A stretch of DNA of 64,000 nt. It comes from Drosophila miranda. Its lineage: Eukaryota > Arthropoda > Insecta > Diptera > Drosophilidae. The stretch is from contig NC_046677.1 of assembly GCF_003369915.1 (NCBI RefSeq), positions 8,928,001 through 8,992,000 of the forward strand, given 5' to 3'. Positions 33,652-44,618 of this stretch are shown piece by piece. The notes below the pieces were generated by a model. It was given only the letters and a program-made list of their open reading frames with translations, was not told where the DNA came from and ran no database searches. Numbering within the stretch: the first letter of the stretch is position 1; each line of letters opens with the position of its first letter. Position numbers and translations under genes: made by a program.

Positions 33652-36600
33652 CTACAGCTTGGGTCGCTGCTGTCTGCGCAGCTGCTTAGCGTTCTGCGGC
33701 AAGTTGTGATGATTGCTAACAAACTGTCGGTAACCTGGGTATTCTGGGCGAGAGTCCTCCCAGCCCTCCTGAACAGCCCGATCTCGCTCCTCTGCCTCCT
33801 GACGTTTCTCCTGCGCCCTAATGTAATCTTCGTAGTTTTCGTAAGCGCTGGGATCATTCTCGGGATCAGTCTGCTCCTGAGCTGCTGCTGCTGCTGCTGC
33901 CACTGCCGCTTCAGCTTCTGCATTGGCTCTCAAATACTCCTCGTAGGTTTGGTAAGGTTGCCGACGGTCCTGCTGATCTTCCTCATCATCAGTTGGGTTG
34001 TGGGACTGCCGCTCCCGCTCCTGTTGTTCACGATACAGTTGCTCACGTTGCTGTTGCTCTCGTTCTTGCTCCTCGGAATAGTTTCGGTTTGAGCTTTGTT
34101 CGCTATCGGGTTCAAAGTTGGCTGGTTCTTCTTCATCGTCTCTTCGCAAGTAGTCCTCGTAGCTTGGATAGGGCCTGCGAGAGCTTTCTTGATCTTCCTC
34201 CGGCTGATTTGGCTCGTAAGGCTGATGTCCACCCTCCATTTGCTCTCGCTGCTGCTGTTCTCGCTCCTGTTGCTCCCTCTCTTCCTGCTCTCGTTGCTCT
34301 TGTTCGCGCTGCTGCTGCTCTTGCAGCTCCTGCTGCTCTCTGGCTTGTTGCTCTCGCTGTTCCTGCTCTAGCTGTTGCAGTTCTCGCTGACGCTCCTCGT
34401 AGTAACGACGTTGTTCTTCCAGTATTTGCTGTCGCTGCTGTTCTTCTCTTTCTTGTTGCTCCCTATCGTCCAGTTCGCGCTCGTCTTGTTCCGCTGGCTG
34501 GAATGGCTGCTCCCGCTCACGCTGCTCCCGCTCACGCTGCTCCCGTTCACGCTGCTCCCACTCACGCTGCTCCCGCTCACGCTGCTCTAATTGCTCCTCC
34601 GGATTTACTTGCGCTGGCTCTCGGTTTCGCTCCCATTCATCCCTTGCCTCCTGTTCACGCTGTTCCCTTTCTTGCTGCTCTCGCTGCAGCTGTTCTCGCT
34701 GGAGTTTCTCTCTCTGCATCTGGTAGCGCTTTTCCAATTCTCGCTGGGCTTCCTGCTCTCGCTGCTCTTGCAGACGCTGCTTCTCTCGTTCCTCCTCTTC
34801 GCGACGCTGATTCTCTTGCTGTTGCTGCTCTCTTTCGCGCTGTTCACGCAACCTCTGCTCTCGCTCTTGCTGCTCCCGGATCACCTGTTGCCGCCTGATT
34901 TCCTGAGCTCTTTCGTATGCAGGATCCGTTGGCCTCCTTGGAAAGGCCTGAGGCGGTTGGGGCTGTCGGTTTTGCTGCCAATTAGCATAAGGATTGTACG
35001 CATACGTTGGACGCCTGGTAGTCGTCGTCGTCGTCAAAGTTGTGGTTGTTGTGTTGTACCCATAGGGGCTTTGCTGCCAGCTAGGATACGGGTTGTAGAC
35101 ATACGGACGTCTGGTCGTCGTTGTTGTGGTCGTCGTTGTAGCTGTTGTTGTGCTATTGGTTGTATTGAAGTACGACCCATAGAGATTCGGAGCGTAAAGT
35201 CCGTCACCGAAATGTGGGTCCAGCTCCAGCATGTTCTGCCTCGAGTTGGTGAAGCGCAGGAAAGGACCGTACTCGGAAGTGGCCTTGGGCCAGACACCAG
35301 GATTTTGGTTGGGTATGCCCGTAACGGCAAAGTTCACCCACATGGTAACCAGTGCGCGAGACAGCGACTTGTCCACCGGATTCAGGCGGCTGGCCTCCGG
35401 CGGGTACGGAAACAGATACACGCTATCGTCGCTCAGGGAAGCGTCCACACCAAAGGGTAGCGGATTGTCCAAGTGGCCGAACCGATGATACTCGCCGCGA
35501 TAGTCAAAGGTGTACAAATAGACGGGACTCTTTTTGTGCGAGAGCCGGATGGAGTAGATGACGGGTGCCCGATACAGGATCATGTTGCTCAATTCCAACA
35601 GACCCTGAGACACACTGTATGCACTGGCCGTGCGATCGTGCTCCTGCGAAAAGATCTCGCGACGCGCCCAATCCAGCCACAGTTGGTGTTGGCTTGGAGG
35701 CGCCGTGTGGCGCAGGACCACGTTGATGAAGTCGCTCACATTCTGCGATTGCACGCGCTGTATCTGGTCGTAGAAGCCTAGGAGGAAATGGGAGGGAGTG
35801 TAGTAAGTCCAAGTCCGCAATGATCTATCAAATATTCTCTAATCGGTTGATAGTCTTATCTCATTTGACCAGTTCTGACCCAACCGAACATGACACAATT
35901 TCCTTAGCATAGCACTCACGTGATAGTATAAAGGCGCTGGCATCTTTGGCGGCTCCCACAATCATGGGAACCGTGCTGTTGGCCGAGTTGGCCGCCAGTG
36001 CGGCAGGATGCTCGGGAAGGTAGCCCAGGGGATCGCCCACCACCAGCTTGAAACCGCCCAGGAAGCTGAGGCCGCGGGCCTCGTTCTGTTGGAACAGCTG
36101 CTCGAATGCGCTGACCACTTGGGAGGTGGGCAGACGGCTGAGGCAGTCGTAGAGCGGTGCCAGACTTCGGCCGGCATTTGGACAGCGGGCGAGGCGTGCG
36201 AACGTGTCCAGAGTTTCCAGAGGACGTTCGTCGATCAGGTAGGGGTTCAGTGCCGTGCCAGACTGGAGGATGAGCTGCTGGAAGAGGTTCGTTGCCCGAC
36301 CGCTGAGGCTGAGGGCATGAACGAGAGTGGCGCCGCCGGCCTGACCCACTAAGGTCACTTTTCCGGAGTTTCCGCCAAAGTAGGGAAGGTTGCGCTGCAG
36401 CCACTCCAACGCCAGGTGGATGTCTGAGAGTGCCACGTTGCCAGGCAGTTGCTCACTGAGGGCGCTGAGAAACCCGAAGGGCGCCAGGCGATAGTTGATC
36501 GAAACTAGGACAATTTCGTTCTCCAGCACGTAGTCTGGCTGGGCCTCCTCGGCACCGCCGTCGAACAGCATCTCGCCGTGCACAAAGACCAGGACGGGCA

Positions 36601-37096
36601 GATCGCGTGCCCCCTCTGGGGCGTAGATGTTGAGGGTCAGGCAGTCGTCAACGTTCTCTCCCCGTGCCTCGGCCGTTTGCAGTCGCTGCAACTCCGGAAA
36701 TTGGGCGCAATTCGGACTGGCTGTGGTGGCGTCCACTCTCCCCTGGAAGGGCACTGGCCTGGCCTGCTGGAAACGTCCCAGGCCGCCTCCCACTTGAGCG
36801 TAACGCACGCCAAGGAATGCATTGATGGGCCTATTCGAGATCGTCTTGTAGCCGCGTATACCGACTATATCTCCCACTCCGGGAACTTGCACACGCGCTT
36901 CCTGTGGTGCCTCCTGAGGCTGGGGAGTCTCCTGCCACGGTGGCGGCCTTAGTGGTTGAGGAGTAAACGAACCCTCGTTCTCCTCGCTTAATTCATAGTC
37001 GATATCATCAGTCCTAGGCCTGGTCTGGAGGGCGCAGATCTGGCATACGCAGAGTGCCAACGCCAGGAGCTGGACCCAGGAAAGCAACGGCTGCAT
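33652..37096 (-). CDS. Glt: Glutactin, basement-membrane esterase-like glycoprotein
   Basis: Glutactin is an acidic, tyrosine-sulfated extracellular glycoprotein of embryonic basement membranes. Two exons, 37096-35920 and 35777-33652 (142 bp intron, GTGAGT...CTCCTAG), give 1100 residues, close to my memory of about 1030 in D. melanogaster. Residues 1-22 are a signal peptide (L-A-L-A-L-C-V-C-Q-I-C-A). The cholinesterase-like domain has D-D-C-L-T-L-N-I and the elbow G-Q-A-G-G, so it is inactive. After it come two Thr-rich tracts, each followed by an R-R-P...Y-N-P-Y...W-Q-Q unit. A very long Glu/Gln/Arg-rich region (R-E-Q-Q-E-R-E-Q repeats) then extends to near the C terminus, with an Ala run. 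An initiator TCAGTT (37125-37130, minus sense) lies about 30 bp upstream of the ATG. Confidence 0.96.
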
Positions 37097-38100
37097 GTTG
37101 CTCTCTGTGTCGCGATTAAATGGGAACTGATTTCGGACTTAGTTTCTACAGACGGACCAGCTGAAACACTATCTATCGCCAGCACTAGCCTTGATTCGAG
37201 TGACCCACGAGGCGGGCTCCAAAAGTAGTCCCACATCTCAGCAGCTCTGGCTGAACAAAAGGGGGTTGAGCGTTGAGCAACAATGAGATTGAGTCTGCGC
37301 CTTCCAGCTAGTTCTGCGACTGCCCTCGAAGTCTTAGTTCCACTTCGAGATGTCGTCACTGCGTTCTTAACTCCGCTTCTCTGGGTCCGTTCCTTATCTC
37401 ATCCGTCCTATGTACGAGTCTGCCTCTGGGTTATCAGTCCGGGTGCGTATGGTGGATGGGTGCAGCTCCTCTTGTCAGTTGTCAGATCGTTGGGCCAGAG
37501 CCATGTTTGCGCCATTAAAGCATTGATGATAGAAATGGCCCTAGGTACGACTACTATATAACAGCTGATTAGGTATGTGCGGTCAATCTATGGAGATTTA
37601 AAACAGCACAGTGGATGATGCCTCCCGATTGCTATTTTTAACGAGGCAGAGCTTTGATAACCATTTCGAAATAAAGAGTTTATTGATTCTGACTTTAAAG
37701 CAGACCGACAGGAGACAGGAGCTTTCCCATGAGAGGACTAATTCAAAGGGATACTCCACCAAGCAGAAAATCTATATGGGACAATACTACTTAGAGAGTT
37801 TTAAAAACAAAGAGTGGTAAAAGGAGTGGAGAGTGGAGAACGAACAAAGCTAGATAAATAGTTTGAATAGACAATGAAAAGAGAGTCTTGGAGATCGACA
37901 CCGATCTCTTGGCATCTATTTAAGAAGCAACTTGATGGGATTTTTTTAAATCCGACTCATTTATCAGGTGTTTAACACAATAGACGACAACTACTACGAT
38001 ATTTAAGGTACATATTGCACATGTAAATAGTTATAAAACAGTGTCAAGTATTCGCACGGGACAGGCAGACCATGGACAAAAATGCGAAGCGATGCACTCG
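37097..38100. other. Glt upstream region
   Basis: Glt 5' leader and promoter DNA, with no other gene seen. A minus-strand AATAAA (plus TTTATT, 37679-37684) could be a distal end for transcripts coming from Sema1a. Confidence 0.4.
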
Positions 38101-38671
38101 AACCGATTGAAAGTCATTGGCGATGTTCATAATATAATATTCTCTATATTTTCATTTTTATTAATCATTTTCGATTCCCTTTTCTCCGTTCCCGTTTTTT
38201 GTTTGTTTCATTTTCTGTTTTTGTTTTTTGGTTTTTTGTATCGGTTTGTTCAGTATGTATCTATAATAATGTGTTATAATTAAGAATCGTCATTTCGTCT
38301 AAATATTTCAGTTATAATAATACAATATAATAATCATTAATAATATGTGGTTTTCATTTTTATCTGCATCTCCGTTAGCTTTGCGTGTTAAATTTGTTGG
38401 TTTGCTTCAGAATTGAATGCGCTGTCTCGATATAAGTATATGGTATACGCTTCGCTTCGTTTCGATTCGTTTAGTTCTGTTCTGAGTGTTTTTGAGTGGA
38501 ATTAATGTAAATGTTTCGAATCGAGTCGAATTGAATCGAATCTTCGCCTTGAGTTTGATTATTTCATGTCTGAGACTAATTCCTATTCCTCGCAGCTTAC
38601 TGTACGTTCAAGTATGGAAATCAGAGTTCTAGGAAAGCTAAAAGCAAGTGTATGCATATATACGTGTTCTA

Positions 38672-38712
<41 letters not shown>

Positions 38713-40427
38713 TCTAGGTATTTTAATCTCGATTATGCTGTGGCAGTGACCAAAGAATAGAAAGCACCTCAATCTCAAATACAATTCGAGTTCCGAACGG
38801 AAAAAAAAGTTCTCAATTTACGTATTTTATGGCACACATCAGCAGATAATGATAATGTTGCCCAAAGCAATCATCGTGGCCTGGAAGAAGTTCCTTTTCC
38901 TGGTTTTAGATGGATTATTAAACAGCCTGCTAAAACTGAACTGATTGATTGATTGATTGTTTTACTGATGATTGATACTTATTCGGGCTGCCTCCATCTG
39001 CAAGTGCAAGTGGACAAGTGCGCTGCGTGCTAGGAACTTCTCAACATACTCGTATGTGTAATCGATTGGCCACCAAATCATACGAATCGAACGAAATTCT
39101 AGTCAAGCGTCTAGTTAGAAAACCGTTTACACAGAAATGCACATTAATTAACTCCTCAGTAAATCAAAGGTTTCATTAATTTGCTTTCGTTTAGCTTTTG
39201 TCTCGATTTCGATATCGATAGCATTTTTGTTTGCTTTATGTTTCTTTTGTTTTGTTTTGTTTTCTTGTATATTTTGTAGCTCAGTCTTTTTACTAACAAT
39301 TTTTGTTGTTCTTGTCTTTCATTTAACGGATGTTCCTCTTCTCGCTGTTGCTGTTCTGATTTACGACTTCGCACACAATCCGCACAAAATCCGCTGTGTT
39401 CATGTAGGCGTTTGTGTAAATTTCTGAAGCGTTTGGTTCGAACTAAATTCTAAATTATGGAGAATTCCTGATTGGCAGTACTATGGGGGTACTATGGAAG
39501 AGAGAGTGCGAGTAGGATAACAGGAGGGATTGGGAGGGAGGTAGTGGTGGTGGTGAGCGCCCGATCAGGAGTGCGGATCTATTCGGAATTCAATTCAATT
39601 CATTTTGTTTCGTTTAACTTCATTAAGTTTGCTGTTTAACTGTTTAAATGGTTTGCTGTTAGCTCTATAGTTGCTTGGAAGTACCGTTTTGTGTATAGCG
39701 TTTTGTAACTTATTTGGTTAAATATTTGTTATTCCTTTGGGGCTTTATCATCTTTATCTTCAATTATGCTTTGCGCTACATATTCAACAATTTAAATTTA
39801 TCCTTACGTATTTGTAACCGCTAAAGAATGCATAACATACTCATCTCCTATCCGTGGATCGTAGATCATGGATCGTGTGTGGATTGTGTATATGGATTGT
39901 GTGTGGAACGTGGAACCAAGGCTGTGAAAATCGATTCTGGAATCGGTATTTTTCTTGGTTTCGTTATGATTTTTGTCCTGGTTTTTGCTCGAATGAAAGA
40001 TTATTTATTTGGTTGGTGAAGTGAAGTGAAGTATTTACAAAGTCTCGTATAATAGTATTCATATAGGTAATGTATACGTTAGGCATGTTGCGTTATAAAA
40101 TCTTAACATAATTATATAAATTGAATCATGAACTTGCTTTAACTTTGCTTTGCTTCATTGATGGCTTTCAAGTAAGTAAAATGCATCGATTACTCGTACG
40201 TTTGTTTGTGTATACTTTATATACGTATGTACTATATGCATAGAGAGCTGCTGGCTACTTAGAAATAATATAAAACCAAACGCTTCGTGCCATTACTCGA
40301 CACGGCACGGTACGACTATCCGGGACCGGGAATCGTGCATTGCATAGGTAGTATAAGGCTTACCCTAAAACTCCTCTTTCATTCTGTAATCTGTAATAGT
40401 TCGCTCTGTGTTCGCTCACAAAACATA

Positions 40428-40458
<31 letters not shown>

Positions 40459-43400
40459 TAGAGTTTTAGTAAATGCCTTAACCTAGTTAGTAGGTATTCA
40501 TAATGCAATGCCTTTCGTTTCCGATTCTGCCCGTAATAATAATATCTACCATGTAATCATTTTATATATAATTTATATATACTTAGGTATATATGTATAT
40601 ATATATATTTATTTTTATGTAAGAAGCACTTGAATATATATCGTTTTAATGGAAAAATGAAAACTTGAGTGTGTCTTGGTTTTCCATATTCCTATTCCTC
40701 CCTCTGTTTGTTATGTTTTGTCACTAGTTTGTTAATGCCATTGTTGCCGGTTGTTCTTTTCTTTTTATAATTAGTTGCTAAATAGCTCGCTACAATCTGG
40801 TTTCGGCATACGCGGCTAATAATCGTTTTTCGTCTTATTTGGAGAAAGTTAAAAGTCGTTTTCAATTAGCTTACAATGTATCTTTAAAGTATCTTCATCT
40901 TCACCTCCATCTTCAGCTCCGTCCGGACCGAACCTCAGGCAGGGGTTGGGCTGCTCTTGGGCTCTCTAAAAAAAGGTTGCTGAGTTTTGTTGATCTCACG
41001 AGTGATTTTGCGTTTGCAGAAGTTTTAAGAAATTTATGTTTATATTGTATGTTCTATCTTTAGCTGTTTTACTCGGTTTCCCCTTCATCAACAAGTGATC
41101 GAGAGTCGTGTTTTAATAAAATACTTTTCATTTGCTTAATTCATTTATTTTTGTTTGTTCATTTTTTTTGGATTTTTGGATTTTCGATTTTGTTTCGTAT
41201 TTAAAAGCATCTCTAGAGAATCTCTCTTCTAAAGTATCTAATAAGTGTATGTATATGGATCATCTATATATATATATTCGGTATATTTATGGATCTTTTT
41301 ATGTGTGTGTGCTGTTGTATTGCTGGTTGTTTGTTTTCTTTGTAGGCATGATTCACTGTAAAACCTTTCAATTGCATCCTGGCTCTAAATTACGAGTACA
41401 ACTAACTATTTTGTTATGAAATCGGTATTCGAATCGAGTATTCGGTATTCGTTATTCTGTTCGCTTGTTGTATATATTCGTGTATGTAAATGGTAAAGTG
41501 TATAAAAGTTAATGATCTGATTTCGAGCTAATACTCAATTGTATGCAATTGTATAAGTAGAGTTGATGTAGTTAGAGTTCTAGAAATAGTTCAAACTCCT
41601 AGTGTACGCCTAAGGTATTCCTAATTCATTCATTCCAATCTGCTATGTGTCTGACTTTTGTTTGATTTCCTTTTGCCTATGAAATATTTACCATATGCAT
41701 ATGTACATATATCTGTTACGTGTTCATATTGCTTTCGAAGTACTCCACACAATTGTTGTTTGATTTGATTGTTAATAACAAAGAAAACAAAGAGTAAAAA
41801 CTAAATAAACCAAAGCTATATATGCATATTGCCTCAGTGCAATAAAAGCCTATAAAGAATATTTATTTACAACTAAAACTAAATAAAATTTAGCACAAAC
41901 AATTATGATGAATACAAATTATAATTAGAATCGTTCGAGTAATTAATTGTGTCTTTGGCTGTCTAAATTTATTGCATTTCTTTTTCTGATTTCCCCCTTC
42001 TTTTATTTACTTCTTCGGCTTGTATACGTTTTGTCAAAAAGTAAAATGGCATATAAAAGCGTTAGTTTGCTGCTCCATAAAGTATATAGCGCAAGTACAT
42101 ATGTACATACATACACTTCTATGTCGTCTATGTGTGTGTGTGTGTGTGTGTGTGTTTATTGATTACACTACAATTTGTCAATTGTTTACACTACAATTTG
42201 TCAATTGTTTTGTTCTTACAATTTGCTTTGATTTAGATATTTCTACGCTTTTTCTCGTGCAGAGAGAGTCTCTTGCAACTTGGAATGCATCGAGCTCGAG
42301 CTCGAGCTCGAGTGTTCCATACAATATTTGAATTTAATCGGATTTTAAGGATTTCTGTTAAGGTTTTCATACAAAATATTTGAATATCGGTTAGCCTTAC
42401 CTTACTATATACCCTATGTATTGTATATCGTTAATTGTATATTGTGTATATATACTCTATTATGAGAACAACATTAGAAAATGCCCCTAGTGCAAATATC
42501 CTCAAAAGTTCTCCTCTATCCTGTCGCCTAATCTATAATACAAACCCTATGTGGCTAGGCTACAGTTTAGTTAATGCTTTCACTAAATTTTGATCGATCA
42601 CTTCACACGGAATTTGTGTTTACCTTTACCGTTACCGTTACCTTTACCTTTTTACCCCTTCTCATACTCATCGTATATATACTCGTGTACGTATAGTTTT
42701 ATATATGTAGGTATAGATAAGTATATATACATCATAGAGAATGAGAGCTCTCTGTTCTGTACCGTCCTAAGCCCAATGCAAACTATAATAACAACTAAAC
42801 TCAAAGCGGATTCCCGCCCCTATTTATGGCACATATAGCACATATCTATGCATGTACGAGTATGTATGTATATATCTGTACAGTTACTTGCATCCTTGGA
42901 TCGGCTGTACATAATTTACACATTTCTATAGCAGATTCTGAAGCAGATTGAAAGATTGTAAAAGAAGCTTAAGGCTCTGCAAATAAAATTGACCTTAGAA
43001 AATGCACTCGATAGATTCTCGGTGTGATTTGGTGTCGTGTCTGACTTGGAGGATATATTATATTTCCTGTTGCGGTTGGCAGTTGGATCTGAATGTGAAT
43101 GTCGAATCTCGAATTTCGAACGTCGAATTTCGAACGTCGAATGCTATGCTGCCCTTAAGACTAATTTGTTTGCTCTACTATTTTGGTATATTACGAGTAC
43201 TGTACTTGTTGTTGTTGTTGTTTTTTTGTATAAATCAGTAATAAGCGTTTCGTTTTGTTTTCTCTTTTCTTTTTGTAAATTTCTTCTATTTTTCCATTTG
43301 TCTGGTTTAAATGCAAAAACGTGTATGTATATCGCGTATACTCTATTCAAATAAGGTTTCCTTTCAACTTCAACTCTAAGAATAATATGTACAAACTGTT

Positions 43401-43901
43401 GACTCCTCTTCTCTCCTCTTCTCAAATGTGTTATCAATCAATCAATGTTAATTAACAATATCGTTTCGTTTGCAGCTGGCTCTACTTTAGCTTAGCCCCT
43501 ACCTCGAACCGAACCGTCACTACATGTGTATATATATATATTCATTCAAGTATGTGTATGGTATATAATCGTATATATACGTATTTGATGCATGTGTATG
43601 CCAGCAAAACTGGGTATATATAGGCTATATATAACTGTAAATTTCGTGTATAATTTCTCTGGCTTCTGTGTCTAAGTATATCCTCATCCAGCGCCTATCG
43701 GAAAAATGCAAACTATTATCATCTTACGCTCGATAAATGGACTTGGGTGGAGGATAAGTGGAGAAGGGGGAAGGATATACGTAATAGCAACAGTTCAGCC
43801 TCAGCCCTAGACCCTCTCAGATGTAGACAGGGTCAACATCAGCACTCTTAAACCATATACTTGATTTGCAGCTCGATTAAGTCTCTGTGCATCGATTGTA
43901 T
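38101..43901 (-). other. Sema1a: Probable long Sema1a 3' UTR
   Basis: Gene-free, strongly T-skewed on the plus strand (A-rich in Sema1a sense), with many minus-strand AATAAA words. It starts directly after the last Sema1a frame. It contains two Pumilio-type UGUAAAUA sites (plus TATTTACA at 40032-40039 and 41864-41871), microsatellites (TA at about 38680-38711, TAA at 40430-40460, GT at 42130-42155), a 23 bp unit repeated twice at 42163-42208, and a 22 bp palindrome at 42290-42311. The 3' end is not fixed, and part may be intergenic. Confidence 0.4.
42290..42311. repeat. Self-complementary GAGCTC/CTCGAG repeat
   Basis: A perfect 22 bp palindrome made of alternating CGAGCT hexamers, flanked by GGAA (42282) and TTCC (42315). 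It can form a hairpin in DNA or in a minus-strand transcript. Confidence 0.8.
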
Positions 43902-44618
43902 CTAATACATCTCATTCTCATCCCAATCGACCGATTGCAGCACCAGTTTGTCTAGCTCCTTGGAGTCGCCGGAGCTGCTGTTTCGCCGTCGCCGCTTCCG
44001 CTGCAAATGCGCCCACTTTCTGTTCAGCTGGGCCATTTGTGGGGTGGCGAACATGGCCGCCGCAGCGGCGCTCAGTTTCGTGGGTGTAATGGCGCTGCCT
44101 TTGGATGTGGATGTGGGCGTGGCACCGCCACCACCCGGACTCATGCTGAAGAACTCCCGATTGCCGAAACGGAATCTGCGGGGAGGCGGCAGCGGCGGCG
44201 ACAGAGCCGCCGCACTGTTGCAGGTTCTTCTCGAAAGTAGATAGGGGGTGTCGTAGGGTGGCGGCGGTGTGATCATGGCCAGCGATGATGTATCCTCCAC
44301 ATCATCGTCGTCATCATCCACATCTACATCGTCGTCAAAGTGGAATGTGGCATCGGAGCGGGCGTGGCGTTCGTAGAGCTCGTAGGAGGGCGTCTCTTCC
44401 ATCGGCGACTGAAGCTGTATGGGCGTCACGGGCATGGACTTGGCATAGGTCTTGAAGATTGGGCTCTGGTTATGCTGATGATGCTCCTGCTGGACTCGAA
44501 CGGCGACTGGGTGTGGCATGGGCGTGGGTGTAGGCGTCGGCGTCGGTGTCGGAGTGGGCGTGGGCGTGGGCGTGGGCATGGCCTGAATGAGGGGCATCGA
44601 CTTGGTGTTACATATCAA
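43902..44618 (-). CDS. Sema1a: In-frame readthrough extension after Sema1a stop
   Basis: The frame continues directly after the Sema1a TGA (44619-44621) for 238 codons to TAG at 43902. It is GC-rich with coding-like composition, unlike the AT-rich sequence beyond. From the N terminus: Thr-Pro repeats, a Q/H-rich stretch, an acidic run (H-F-D-D-D-V-D-V then six D), a PPxY motif (T-P-P-P-P-Y-D; PPPY at 44253-44264), S-P-P-L-P-P-P-R-R, a basic cluster Q-R-K-R-R-R-R-N-S-S-S, and the end W-D-E-N-E-M-Y. There is no ATG-led gene structure or acceptor of its own, so translation by stop-codon readthrough is the simplest explanation. An alternative splice that skips the stop is possible, but the only candidate donor gives a 44 bp intron and a frame change. 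Confidence 0.6.
   Translation of the reverse strand: MICNTKSMPLIQAMPTPTPTPTPTPTPTPTPTPMPHPVAVRVQQEHHQHNQSPIFKTYAKSMPVTPIQLQSPMEETPSYELYERHARSDATFHFDDDVDVDDDDDDVEDTSSLAMITPPPPYDTPYLLSRRTCNSAAALSPPLPPPRRFRFGNREFFSMSPGGGGATPTSTSKGSAITPTKLSAAAAAMFATPQMAQLNRKWAHLQRKRRRRNSSSGDSKELDKLVLQSVDWDENEMY

Noticed and set aside
33640..35460. Long plus-strand ORFs (up to 301 codons) rich in Leu, Ala and Val
   Set aside because: They are the antisense of the Glu/Gln/Arg repeat of Glt; low-complexity coding sequence opens other frames.
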